Shown here in pieces: positions 30,657 through 42,834 of a DNA stretch of 64,000 bases. This DNA comes from Procambarus clarkii (taxonomy: Eukaryota; Arthropoda; Malacostraca; Decapoda; Cambaridae). Position 1 is the first letter of the stretch. Each line of letters begins with the position of its first letter. The position numbers were made by a program, and so were the translations under genes. The notes under the pieces were generated by a model, which ran no database searches, was not told where the DNA came from, and saw nothing but the letters and a program-made list of their open reading frames with translations. Location: the NCBI RefSeq assembly GCF_040958095.1, contig NC_091160.1:42396194-42460193 (forward strand), given 5' to 3'.

Positions 30657-31155
30657 CAAATAAATAATAAATAAATAAATGTTTATTTAGGTGTTGCTTA
30701 AGTGTTGCTTATCAAGTGTTGCTTAATTGTTTTGTGAACTACAGATATCTAGTCAGTATAATCTCCTTCCTCTATTATGTATTCGATGTTGAAGGGCACT
30801 ATATACGGTGATAACTTTAGTTTGAAATTGATGCTAACATCTAAACCTGTGAAGGAAATCATGTTCGTCTCTCTCTGAAACTTAGCAATGGATGAAATGT
30901 TCATTGATGTCTAGCTGTCATGCATGAATGAGTGCATGACAGCTAGTCATGCACTCATGAATGCATGAGTGTTTTCAACTCAACTTATGCTTTGATCTCA
31001 ATTAGTATTAAGTTTTAGTCTAAGTGTTTTTTCCCCCACCTTGCCCGAAACGCTATGCATATTAGTGGCTTTAGGCATTGTATGTACTAGCTTTATCTAG
31101 AAATCTAATATTATGTTTGTAACTCATCTTGTATGTATGTACTTTTACCTGTCAC
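30657..31155. mobile_element. LINE 3'-end fragments and hairpin
   Basis: 30657-30693 is the minus-strand tip of the LINE 3' end (aaataaatgtttatttaggt). 30960-31150 is a plus-strand 3' UTR of the same family (ttgcccgaaacgctatgc, ttaggcattgtatgtactag). Between them, 30911-30946 is a perfect 14-bp inverted repeat (ctagctgtcatgca) with an 8-base loop. Confidence 0.65.
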
Positions 31156-31536
31156 GATCGTCGTCGCCCCTAAATCATCAACAACATAGTTTTACTTGAG
31201 TAAACATTTGATTTGAACCTCGCCGACACGAGGGTCGTGTTCAAGTAGTTGGATCGTCAGCGTCGATGAGTGCTCGCTACGCTCCTCACTCTACGCTGTA
31301 TTTCACCCCATAAAGTACCCCCAGATGATGAAGACCACCACCCACAGGCAGCTAAGTACATGGAGTCCGAGCATGTCATAGCACAATCAAAGTAACCAAC
31401 CCAGATAGACTCATTCCATCTGAAACACAAATCAAAACAATCGTCTCTAGCTGTGAGTACCAGTGCTGCTGCCCACACCGCGCTGCCTGACGCAAGTGTC
31501 CACCACAACATATACTCCAGTCATCCTCGACCTATC

Positions 31537-32608
31537 ATGTCTCCCAGGAGCAGGACTGTGCAGGTAAATAAGAGCAACAAAGCCCCTAACAAGGCATCCA
31601 TCACGACAAATACTGACAGTCATCGTGTTTCTCCCTCTGGAAGCTCTGGGGCCAGTGGTGGCGGTGCTGCCCTCCCCTCCACCCCATTGAGCCAGGGAGC
31701 GGTGTCCTCTCAAGCCTCTCCTATTACCACTCTTACATCCCAGTTTACGAAATTCAAGCGTGCTTCTGGTCCCTCACCGGATTTCCCTAACTGGGCCGAT
31801 AATCAGTGGGCCAAAAAGTTGTGCTCAGTCCTTGAGGCTCAAAATACGATCTTAAGTCTTCAAACTGAAAATCAAGCAAACTGTGTGAACCTCCGTCAAC
31901 AACAACAGGAAATAACCTCCTCTGCAAGGATATTAGAAACTTGAGGACAAGCCATGATCAACTTCAGCATGACTTGAATGATCTCCGTGAGGAAAACATT
32001 CGTTTGAAATCCGATGAAGCCATAAAAAAGCAAGAGGAAGCTCTCAGCAAAATGACTGCATGTATCAGTACATTATCCGCCCAACGTTCCGTCACCCAGG
32101 ATGAACAAGATCAGCAAAAGCTGCTTGACTCTGTAGTTATGTCGTCCCAAGATATTCCAGTGGAAAGCGAAGGTGAAAAGTGTATTGAAATAGTTCAAGA
32201 TCTCTTAAAAAAAAAAAATTGTAGTTCACTCTAAACAAAACAGACATTATTGCTGCCTACAGAGTAGGCAAAAAGAATCCATCAGGACAAAACCAGTGGA
32301 AAATTTGCCTGAAACTGGCTTCCCAGTCCATGAAATCGCATCTTGTCCATACAGCTGCATCCCAATGACAGGGAATCTACATCGAGTGCTTGATTAGAAA
32401 AATACAGCAACTCCTCTACCGCCTGCGTCAAATCCGTCGTCAAAACCCAGATGCGATTCATCAGTGCTTCATCAGAGATGACTTGATTAAAGTGAGAAAG
32501 ACTAAAGTAGGTAAAATGTTTACAATTGCTAATGAGGATAACCTCAACACTTTCCTCTCCCAATGTGGTTTGTCTCACTTTATTATCACTCCCAATGAGT
32601 CAACATAA
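31537..32608 (+). pseudogene. LINE ORF1, frameshifted
   Basis: The ATG at 31537 opens a Ser/Pro/Gly-rich N-terminus. A coiled coil follows (QTENQANCVNLRQQQQEIT, then LQHDLNDLREENIRL after a frameshift near 31915). A second frameshift falls in the A run near 32210. The C-terminal domain reads AAYRVGKKNPSG, then IRKIQQLLYRLRQIRRQNP and DDLIKVRKTKVGKMFTI, the pattern of L1/CR1-type ORF1 RNA-binding domains. Two frameshifts and an in-frame stop near 32369 make it non-functional. Such proteins coat LINE RNA as trimers. Confidence 0.7.
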
Positions 32609-32655
32609 TTAACCCCCTTGTCACCTAGTGCGGGCTAGGTATCCTAAGTATCTTT

Positions 32656-32805
32656 GATAACCAGACCACACACTAGAATGTGAAGGGACGACGATGATTC
32701 GGTCCGTCCTGGACCATTCTCAAGTCGATTGTCGACTTGAGAATGGTCCAGGACGGACCGAAACGTCGTCGTCCCTTCACCTTCTAGTGTGTGGTCTGGT
32801 CATCA
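32656..32805. mobile_element. Fold-back element with nearly perfect 70-bp arms
   Basis: The arms begin gataaccagaccacacacta and end gtgtgtggtctggtcatc. Pairing is almost perfect from the ends to a centre at caagtcgattgtcgacttga. It lies between ORF1 and ORF2 of LINE A. A diverged relative lies at 43048-43180 (attgataatggtcc and cgacatgtcgtcg blocks). Confidence 0.85.
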
Positions 32806-33476
32806 TACTTTAGCCACGTTATTGTGATTCATCGCCTCACTAAGTCCCTTTGTTTCACTTTTTAAATTAATTTTTATTTACTTTTTACTAGTCATTTATT
32901 GGACTTAATTAACTGAGTGCTTTAATATTTCTTTAGGTCTTATTAATTATACGTTCATAACTAAACTATTTATAAGTAATAATCTTTAGCTTAAATTTGC
33001 CTATGTTTATTAATCAACTTTTTTCTTTGATTTCATTTATTACCTAGGTTGCTTAGCCTCGCCATACTCCCTTACTCCATTGTACCCCTGGCTTTGCCTG
33101 TGCCTCAAAATGCAAATTATTACTTAGTGTACCTGAGAGTACTTGTAAGCCCCTTGTAAGCTACCTCATTTTTCTTTTTTTTTTGTTCATTTTGTGTTTG
33201 TTTTGTATAGTCTTGTTTATATATTTTTTTCTCTTTCCCCCTTTTATTTCAAATTTCTATTTTGTAATTGCCATTCTTGCCTTGTTTTCCAATAACCAGC
33301 CTTTTTATGCAGACAAGTATAGACCCAGAACTAAACCTCTTATCCACTATCTATGACAATCATCACTTTAATGATCGAAATTGCAGATATTATACAGCAC
33401 ATGATGTAAACAGTGTATTAACACATAATCACAATGTCTCTGTAATCAACTTGAACGTTAGATCCCTAGGTAAACA

Positions 33477-36025
33477 AATAAATAAATAAATAATAAATAA
33501 ATGTTTATTTAGGTAAGGTACATACATAAAGAGATTTTACAAAGTTTGTTGGATTAATAGATAGAGCTAGTACATACAATGCCTAAAGCCACCATTACGC
33601 AAAGCGTTTCGGGCAGGAAAAACATTAATGACCAAAGCTTAATACTAATGGGTAAAAAGAATAAAATGTGTTGAGAACAAATAAAAATAGAGGTAAAAGA
33701 GGGGGAACATAGCTGAAAAGCAGCACAAATACAATTACAAATTATTACAGACAATTACATTCAAACAGCGTTGTTTTGAAAAAAAAACAAAAAACATACA
33801 TGGGTTGACAACAGAGGGGTAAGGTAGGTTACAGGGAATTTATTAGGTAGTGCTTCGTTTTTATCTTAAACTGGTTGAGAGAGGTACTATCTTTAACATG
33901 GTTGGGAAGATCATTCCACATTCTGGGTCCCTTGATTTGAAGAGCATTTCTAGTTTGATTAAGTCGTACTCTAGGAATATCAAAACTGTATTTATTTCTG
34001 GTGTGGTGCTCATGGGTTCTGTTACAACCTTCAATGAATCTTTTGAGGTCAGGATTGGCATTACAGTTCAGCGTTTTATATATGTATAATACACATGAGA
34101 GAATGTGCAGTGACTTAATATCTAACATATTCAGAGTTTTGAGTAGGGGTACCGAGTGATGTCTGGGGCTAGAGTTGGATATTGTCCTAATAGCAGCTTT
34201 GTGTTGAGTAATTAGAGGACGTAAATGATTTTGGGTAGTAGAACCCCAAGCACAAATACCATAGTTGAGATATGGATAGATAAGGGAGTAATAGAGAGTC
34301 ACCAGGGCAGGGCAGGGTACATAATATCTGATCTTAGAAAGAATGCCAACAGTTTTTGAAACTTTTTTTTATATATTTAGAATGTGTTCCTGGAAATTCA
34401 GCTTGTGGTCGATGAGAACGCCAAGGAATTTGCCATCTAATTTGTTACAAATTTGGGTATTGTTTATTTTGAGATTTATTTGATTGAAGGATTTATTGCC
34501 AAACAGAATATAGAACGTTTTGTCAATGTTAAGGGTGAGTTTGTTGGCAGTTAGCCAAAGATGGACTTTCTCTACCTCAGTATTTACTGTGGCATTTAGA
34601 GCAAGGGGGTCAGGACTGGAGTAAATGAAGGTTGTGTCGTCAGCAAATAGAATTGGTTTGAGGTGTTGGGAGGCATTTGGAAGGTCATTAATGTAGATGA
34701 GAAAGAGGAGAGGACCAAGTATGCTGCCCTGAGGAACACCAATGTTGATGGGTAGGGTGGGAGAAATTGTATTATTCACAGAAACATACTGGAGCCTGTC
34801 AGTAAGATAAGATTTGAGGTATTGCAGGGAGTGTCCTCTGACTCCATAATGATGTAATTTAAGAAGAAGGTTTTGGTGGTTGACAGTGTCAAAAGCCTTA
34901 TGCAGGTCCACAAATAACCCAACAGGGAACTCCTTTTTATCAATAGCTGCGTGAATCAAGTTAATCATACTAATAAGTGCATCGTTAGTGCTTTTTTTGG
35001 GTCTGAAGCCATATTGACAAGAGCTAAGTATATTGTGTTTGGCTAGAAAAGAGTAAAGCTGCTTGTAGATTAGTTTTTCGAATATTTTTGACAAGTTAGG
35101 CAGGATTGATATAGGTCTGTAGTTGTTAACATCTGTGCGATCACCACATTTGTGGACAGGGGTTACTCTTGCTTTTTTTAGAATGTCTGGAAAGGTTTGG
35201 AGTTCAAGTGACTTGTTGAAGAGCAATGCAATAGCAGGGGCTAAAGATCTGGAGGCTTTTTTGTAAATTAAAGTTGGTATCTCCTCGAGGGCACTAGACT
35301 TGGTTTTAAGGGAAAGGATTATCTCATTGACATCAGTGGAATTAGTAGGCTTTAGGTACAGAGACTGTGAATAGTTACCTGTAAGATAGTCCTTAACATC
35401 AGTACTGGAAGATGGAATATTATTTGCAAGGGATGACCCAATGGAAGAGAAGAACCTATTGAACTCAATAGCAGAATCAGAGGCTGAAAGCTGACCAACG
35501 TTATTGGACAGGAGTGTTGGTTTGTTATTTAAAATCTTCTTTGATCCCAATATTTGTGAAATTGTGCTCCAAGTTTTTTTAATGTTGCTCTTTATTTGGG
35601 TAAATTTATCTTCATAGTACAGTATTTAGTTTTGGCTCGTCTAATTATTTTAGATAGCAATAACGAGTAATTCTTTGAGAATTCTTTGGAGACGGTTCCT
35701 AACCTATACTTCTTCTCAAGGTCGTGTTTTTTGTTAATGGATTTAAGTATTCCCTTTGTAAGCCAGGGATTGTTAAGCCTTTTGTTTGTGACTTGTTTTG
35801 TAAGCATAGGACAGTGGGTGTTATAAAGGCTAAGAGTTGTTTGTAGAAAAGATTGCACTGCTAGGTTGATGTCCCCTATGTTACCTAACTCGGACTCCCA
35901 GTTGACATTATCAGCAGCAGTTATAAAATTGTCTATAGCAGTTTCATTGTGCAGCCTAAAGCTTAACTCCCTTGACTCAAGAGGTGGTTTGATAATGTTA
36001 GTTAAGAGAAATGTGGGGTAATGGA
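33477..36025 (-). mobile_element. Nested antisense LINE (copy B), 5'-truncated
   Basis: The 3' tail (aataaataaataa) is at 33477 and the 5' truncation at 36025, inside the endonuclease. The 6-bp duplication taaaca lies at 33471-33476 and 36026-36031. It is the same family as host copy A; long protein stretches are nearly identical (KKSTNDALISMINLIHAA). The largest frame, 35550-34369 (393 codons), holds the reverse transcriptase: FVDLHKAFDTVNHQNLLL, GVPQGSILGPLLFLIYIND and ILFADDTTFIYSS with the catalytic FADD intact. Frameshifts near 35600 and 34370 separate it from the endonuclease and C-terminal parts (34302-33829). Confidence 0.93.
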
Positions 36026-36285
36026 TAAACACTTCGATGATGTTAGTGCCTTGATTGAAACTATTGACTACAAATTCTCTTATTACACTTACTGAACCAC
36101 TACTCAACTCTTTAACATGCCTAACTACTTGGCAATTCACAACTGTCGTCAAATTCAGAGAGGTGGTGGTACTACTCTTTACTACCACCAAGAACTAACA
36201 TGCTTAAAAGTAATTAGAACCAGACTGCTGTGGGGAGTATATCTTCGCCAGTTTCAGAGTCAAGGGTGCTGAGTCTGTCCTGTCT

Positions 36286-38827
36286 GTGGGTGCAGTCTCT
36301 AGAATTCCTAACACAGATGTGTCCAAATTCAACTCAAACCTTAGAAATCTAATACTAGATAACAGACTGAACAAAAACCATCTTATTATCGCAAGGGACT
36401 TTAATATTGACCTCTGTGAGCCTGAACACCCTACTGCTGTTAGCTTCCTCAACTGTATGAATTCCTGTTTCCTCATACCCTTAATCACTAGACCTACTAG
36501 AATCACTGATAGTACTGCCACGACTCTAGATCACATCTGGACCAACATAACCTCTCCGCTTACTTCAGGTATAATCACTGATAGCACTACAGACCATTAC
36601 CCCACATTTCTCTTAACTAACGTTAACAAACCACCTCTAGAGACAAAAGAGTTCAGCTTTAGACTGCACAATGAAACTGCTATAGACAATTTTATAACTG
36701 CTGCTGATAATGTCAACTGGGAGTCCGAGTTAGGTAACATAGGGGACATCTACCTAGCAGTGCAATCTTTTCTACAAACAACTCTTAGCCTTTATAACAC
36801 CCACTGTCCTATGCTTACAAAACAAGTCACAAACAAAAGGCTTAACAATCCCTGGCTTACAAAGGGAATACTTAAATCCATTAACAAAAAACACGACCTT
36901 GAGAAGAAGTATAGGTTAGGAACCGTCTCCAAAGAATTCTCAAAGAATTACTCGTTATTGCTATCTAAAATAATTAGACGAGCCAAAACTAAATACTGTA
37001 CAATGAAGATAAATTTACCCAAATAAAGAGCAACATTAAAAAAACTTGGAGCACAATTTCACAAATATTGGAATCAAAGAAGATTTTAAATAACAAACCA
37101 ACACTCCTGTCCAATAACGATGGTCAGCTTTCAGCCTCTAATTCTGCTATTGAGTTCAATAGGCTCTTCTCTTCCATTGGGTCATCCCTTGCAAATGACA
37201 TTCCATCTTCCAGTACCGATGTTAAGGACTATCTTACAGGTAACTATCCACAATCTCTGTACCTAAAGCCTACAAATTCCACTGACATTAATGAGATAAT
37301 CCTTTCCCTTAAAACAAAGTCTAGTGCCCTTGAGGAGATACCAACTTTAATTTACAAAAAAGCCTCCAGATCTTTAGCCCCTGCTATTGCATTGCTCTTC
37401 AACAAGTCACTTGAACTCCAAACCTTTCCAGATATTCTAAAAAAAACCGAGAGTAACCCCTGTCCACAAATGTGGTGATCTCACAGATGTTAACAACTAC
37501 AGACCTATATCAATCCTGCCTAACTTATCATTTGAAAAACTAATCAACAAGCAGCTTTACTCTTATCTAGCCAAACACAATATACTTAGCTCTTGTCAAT
37601 ATGGCTTCAGACCCAAAAAAGCACTAACGATGCACTTATTAGTATGATTAACTTGATTCATGCAGCTCTTGATAAAAAGGAGTTCCCTGTTGGGTTATTT
37701 GTGGACCTGCATAAGGCTTTTGACACTGTCAACCACCAAAACCTTCTTCTTAAATTATATCATTATGGAGTCAGAGGACACTCCCTACAATACCTCAAGT
37801 CTTACCTTACTGACAGGCTCCAGTATGTTTCTGTGAATAATTCAGTTTCTCCCACCCTACCCATCAACATCGGTGTTCCTCAGGGCAGCATACTTGGCCC
37901 TCTCCTCTTTCTCATCTACATTAATGACCTTCCAAATGCCTCCCAACACCTCAAGCCAATTCTATTTTCTGACGACACAACCTTCATTTACTCTAGTCCT
38001 GACCCCCTTGCTCTAAATGCCACGGTAAATACTGAGCTAAATAAAGTCCATCTTTGGCTAACCGCCAACAAACTCACCCTTAACATTGACAAAACTTTCT
38101 ATATTCTGTTTGGCAATAAATCCACAAATCAAATAAATCTCAAAATAAACAATACCCAAATTTGTAACAAAATAGATGGCAAATTCCTTGGCGTTCTCAT
38201 TGACCAGAAGCTGCATTTCCAGGGACATTCTAAATATATAAAAAAAAAAATTCAAAAACTGTTGGCATTCTTTCTAAGATCAGACATTATGTACCCCGCC
38301 CTGCCCTGGTGACGCTCTATTACTCCCTTATCTATCCATATCTCAACTATGGTATTTGTGCTTGGGGTTCTACTACCCAAAATCATTTACGTCCTCTAAT
38401 TACTCAACACAAAGCTGCTATTAGGACAATATCCAACTCTAGCCCCAGACATCACTCGGTACCCCTACTCAAATCTCCGAATATATTAGACATTAAGTCA
38501 CTGCACATTCTCTCATGTGTATTATACATATATAAAACGCTGAACTGTAATGCCAATCCTGACCTCAAACGCTTCACTGAAGGTTGTAACAGAACCCATG
38601 AGCACCACACCAGAAACAAATACAGTTTTGATATTCCAAGAGTACGACTTAATCAAACTAGAAATGCTCTACAAATCAAGGGACCCAGAATGTGGAATGA
38701 CCTTCCCAATCATGTTAAGGACTGTACCTCTCTCAACCAATTTAAGATAAAAACAAAGCACTACCTAATAAATTCCATGTACCCTACCTTACCCCTGTAT
38801 TGTCAACCCATGTCTGGTTTTTTTTAA
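36286..38827 (+). pseudogene. LINE A ORF2, endonuclease to C-terminus, frameshifted
   Basis: 36286-37026 encodes the endonuclease end (GAVSRIPNTDVSKFNSN, LIIARDFNIDLCEPEHP) and linker. 37068-37478 and 37593-38312 hold the reverse transcriptase (DLHKAFDTVNHQNLLL, GVPQGSILGPLLFLIYIND). 38309-38827 is the C-terminus (MTLYYSLIYPYLNYGICAWG). Breaks: a +2-type shift after KTKYC near 36998 that is shared with copy B, an extra base near 37440 and a lost A near 37615. Confidence 0.85.
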
Positions 38828-39167
38828 ACACCGCTGTTTGTCAACCTAATTATATTTGTGCTGCTTTTTCAGCCATGTTCCTCCCTTTCTTATTTTTATT
38901 TTTATTTGTTATCAACACATTTTATACTTTAAACTCAATTAGTATTAAGTTTTAGTCTTTAATGTTTTTCCTGCCCGAAACGCTTTGCGTAATAGTGGCT
39001 TTAGGCATTGTATGTACTAGCTCTATCTATAAACCTAGCAATTTTTGTAAAAATCTCTTGTATGTATGTACCTTACCTGAATAGACATTTATTTATTTAT
39101 TTATTTATGATATTACTTAATAAACCTTTTGTTATTTCGTTCTTGGCAGTTATGGCAGCATTCAACA

Positions 39168-41298
39168 GTTACCGAAGGACGGTGTTCGTCAGCAGACACT
39201 CCCCGAGGACGGTGTTCGTCAGCAGACACTCCCCGAGGACGGTGTTCGTCAGCAGACACTCCCCGAGGACGGTGTTCGTCAGCAGACACTCCCCGAGGAC
39301 GGTGTTCGTCAGCAGACACTCCCCGAGGACGGTGTTCGTCAGCAGACACTCCCCGAGGACGGTGTTCGTCAGCAGACACTCCCCGAGGACGGTGTTCGTC
39401 AGCAGACACTCCCCGAGGACGGTGTTCGTCAGCAGACACTCCCCGAGGACGGTGTTCGTCAGCAGACACTCCCCGAGGACGGTGTTCGTCAGCAGACACT
39501 CCCCGAGGACGGTGTTCGTCAGCAGACACTCCCCGAGGACGGTGTTCGTCAGCAGACACTCCCCGAGGACGGTGTTCGTCAGCAGACACTCCCCGAGGAC
39601 GGTGTTCGTCAGCAGACACTCCCCGAGGACGGTGTTCGTCAGCAGACACTCCCCGAGGACGGTGTTCGTCAGCAGACACTCCCCGAGGACGGTGTTCGTC
39701 AGCAGACACTCCCCGAGGACGGTGTTCGTCAGCAGACACTCCCCGAGGACGGTGTTCGTCAGCAGACACTCCCCGAGGACGGTGTTCGTCAGCAGACACT
39801 CCCCGAGGACGGTGTTCGTCAGCAGACACTCCCCGAGGACGGTGTTCGTCAGCAGACACTCCCCGAGGACGGTGTTCGTCAGCAGACACTCCCCGAGGAC
39901 GGTGTTCGTCAGCAGACACTCCCCGAGGACGGTGTTCGTCAGCAGACACTCCCCGAGGACGGTGTTCGTCAGCAGACACTCCCCGAGGACGGTGTTCGTC
40001 AGCAGACACTCCCCGAGGACGGTGTTCGTCAGCAGACACTCCCCGAGGACGGTGTTCGTCAGCAGACACTCCCCGAGGACGGTGTTCGTCAGCAGACACT
40101 CCCCGAGGACGGTGTTCGTCAGCAGACACTCCCCGAGGACGGTGTTCGTCAGCAGACACTCCCCGAGGACGGTGTTCGTCAGCAGACACTCCCCGAGGAC
40201 GGTGTTCGTCAGCAGACACTCCCCGAGGACGGTGTTCGTCAGCAGACACTCCCCGAGGACGGTGTTCGTCAGCAGACACTCCCCGAGGACGGTGTTCGTC
40301 AGCAGACACTCCCCGAGGACGGTGTTCGTCAGCAGACACTCCCCGAGGACGGTGTTCGTCAGCAGACACTCCCCGAGGACGGTGTTCGTCAGCAGACACT
40401 CCCCGAGGACGGTGTTCGTCAGCAGACACTCCCCGAGGACGGTGTTCGTCAGCAGACACTCCCCGAGGACGGTGTTCGTCAGCAGACACTCCCCGAGGAC
40501 GGTGTTCGTCAGCAGACACTCCCCGAGGACGGTGTTCGTCAGCAGACACTCCCCGAGGACGGTGTTCGTCAGCAGACACTCCCCGAGGACGGTGTTCGTC
40601 AGCAGACACTCCCCGAGGACGGTGTTCGTCAGCAGACACTCCCCGAGGACGGTGTTCGTCAGCAGACACTCCCCGAGGACGGTGTTCGTCAGCAGACACT
40701 CCCCGAGGACGGTGTTCGTCAGCAGACACTCCCCGAGGACGGTGTTCGTCAGCAGACACTCCCCGAGGACGGTGTTCGTCAGCAGACACTCCCCGAGGAC
40801 GGTGTTCGTCAGCAGACACTCCCCGAGGACGGTGTTCGTCAGCAGACACTCCCCGAGGACGGTGTTCGTCAGCAGACACTCCCCGAGGACGGTGTTCGTC
40901 AGCAGACACTCCCCGAGGACGGTGTTCGTCAGCAGACACTCCCCGAGGACGGTGTTCGTCAGCAGACACTCCCCGAGGACGGTGTTCGTCAGCAGACACT
41001 CCCCGAGGACGGTGTTCGTCAGCAGACACTCCCCGAGGACGGTGTTCGTCAGCAGACACTCCCCGAGGACGGTGTTCGTCAGCAGACACTCCCCGAGGAC
41101 GGTGTTCGTCAGCAGACACTCCCCGAGGACGGTGTTCGTCAGCAGACACTCCCCGAGGACGGTGTTCGTCAGCAGACACTCCCCGAGGACGGTGTTCGTC
41201 AGCAGACACTCCCCGAGGACGGTGTTCGTCAGCAGACACTCCCCGAGGACGGTGTTCGTCAGCAGACACTCCCCGAGGACGGTGTTCGTCAGCAGACG
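39168..41298 (+). repeat. 30-bp minisatellite, about 71 copies without visible variants
   Basis: The unit is ggtgttcgtcagcagacact plus ccccgaggac. From 39181 to 41280 every copy is identical as given. Because 30 is divisible by 3 and the unit has no stop in three of its frames, frames of about 750 codons appear on both strands (for example repeats of RTVFVSRHSP). These are by-products of periodicity, with no upstream signal of a gene. The array starts about 60 bp past the 3' end of LINE A. Confidence 0.98.
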
Positions 41299-42511
41299 CT
41301 AGCAGCCAAGTGACGTCCAGAGCAGACTTAGCTCTACCTGAACGACATAAATCAAGTTTCCTCAACTATAATAATAATTTGTGGCAATTAGTGAATCTAA
41401 ATCCAGGCAATAGATAGATAATAATAGATATTTAAATATTATTTTAGATCTGTAACATATACAATAATAATAATATTTTTTATGTAAAAATACATTGAAA
41501 AACATGATATAGTGCTTTTATTAATTTGGTAAATAAATGTGCATATTAATAAAGCTGCTATGTGTAGTACGTGAAGCATTTTGGGCATAACTTACATTTA
41601 AATTATGAATTAAATTAAAGCTAATTAAATTATCATGAATTAAAGATAATTCTGTTAAAATATTCATATACTTAACGGGGTCTAAATACCAAACAAGAAG
41701 CTAACATATATATGACTTGTTCAAGAAGCTCAGCAAGTGCTAAACAATATTTAGGCACTGTAGCAAGTGACTTAAGGCACTGTAGCAAGTGACTTAAGCC
41801 ACTGTAGACACTTGTGGCGCTGGTAAAGTGGAACAGTGTTAGCCCTCACAGATTAACACTTATCAAACGGAATTGGACTCTCTATCTTATCTTTAATCAT
41901 ATCTTATGCTGCCTTTTGCGATAAGTTTTCAGAATCTTGCTTCAGTTAAAACACTGTCAACGTATTTAATTATTTTGCTGATCAACAAGTTTAATTGCCT
42001 TAGTACAACAAATGATGACTGTAAGCCATTGAGGGATGAAGAATGAGTTATTGCACGTCCTCTGATACTACTGTACACCCACATAGCTTGGCATCGCTTA
42101 TCTCTAATGCAAGCGGATACGACAAGTGATGAGCACTCCTTATTACAATCTATTAACCAAGTAGATACGTCGCTCCCGAGACCCGTGAAGGGCGGCAGGC
42201 GTACTGGCTGGTGGTGTCCCGTCGGGTCCACAACACCCTACTGAAGAAAATTTGGATTAAACTCAGCTGTATCATAGTCGAGGTAGGTGTGGGGGGGGAG
42301 GTTAACGGTGCGTTCAGTTGTGTCTATCGGCTCAATTCAATTACTTTCTTTATTATGCACCCCATACCCATCTTGTGGGCAGTAGTGGAAAGGGTTGCCA
42401 TGCAATGTAGTATGCAATGTATGCAACTGAAGAATTATGATATAAATCATAATATAATTATCATATATTATGATTTAAATGCATTATAATTCACAGTCTA
42501 ATTATGTTTAC
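41299..42511. other. AT-rich DNA; possible 5' exon of alpha-catenin at its right
   Basis: 41747-41815 has a short tandem repeat (gtagcaagtgacttaaggcact). 42150-42281 is less AT-rich, with gtcgctcccgagacccgtg and an end cgag followed by gtaggt, a good 5' splice site. That makes it a candidate non-coding first exon for the gene whose first coding exon is preceded by a 3' splice site at 45138. This is a guess from position and composition only. Confidence 0.25.
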
Positions 42512-42515
42512 TTAA

Positions 42516-42755
42516 CCACTGCACTGCGCAAAGCGCCTTTAGGCGCTCAGAGAGTTGTGCTTTTTGTTTTTTAATTTGGCTATATTTTAATGTTTTTTAA
42601 TGTTTTCATTACTATTTGTGTTTTGAAATGGAAATAGTTGACTTTGGAAACATTTTGACATTAAATTTACCTGAACATTTGTAAAAATAACAAAAATATG
42701 TCCTTGACAATTGCACCAAGACGTTTTTGCCGAAAATAGGTGAGCAGTGCAAGGG
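42516..42755. mobile_element. TTAA-flanked MITE, piggyBac type
   Basis: TTAA at 42512-42515 and 42756-42759. The ends read ccactgcactgcgca on the left and, on the minus strand from the right, cccttgcactgctca. The interior is AT-rich and non-coding. Confidence 0.75.
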
Positions 42756-42834
42756 TTAATGAACATTAATTAATCTTATGCATACATAGTGTGGTTATTC
42801 TTTTTTATTTTGAATTTTCTCTGCTAACATAGTG

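Larger units (their letters stand above)
31156..39110 (+). mobile_element. CR1/L2-like LINE (copy A), split by a nested antisense copy
   Basis: Order on the plus strand: ORF1 remnant 31537-32608, a fold-back insertion 32656-32805, and ORF2 start 33307-33475. The nested copy B follows (33477-36025). ORF2 resumes at 36032 with the rest of the endonuclease (LIETIDYKFS), the reverse transcriptase and the C-terminus to about 38827. The 3' UTR runs to about 39110 and ends in tttatttattt. It encodes target-primed reverse transcription machinery but is inactivated by frameshifts (near 31915, 32210, 37000, 37440 and 37610). The reverse-transcriptase box is FSDDTTFIY instead of FADD. The left end is approximate. 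Confidence 0.8.

Noticed and set aside
31537-32608. Host coiled-coil gene
   Set aside because: ORF1-type RNA-binding C-terminus and direct linkage to LINE ORF2.
39008-41417. Very long open frames on both strands over the 30-bp array
   Set aside because: Periodicity of 30 with no stop in the unit opens frames automatically; no unique domain, splice or start context.
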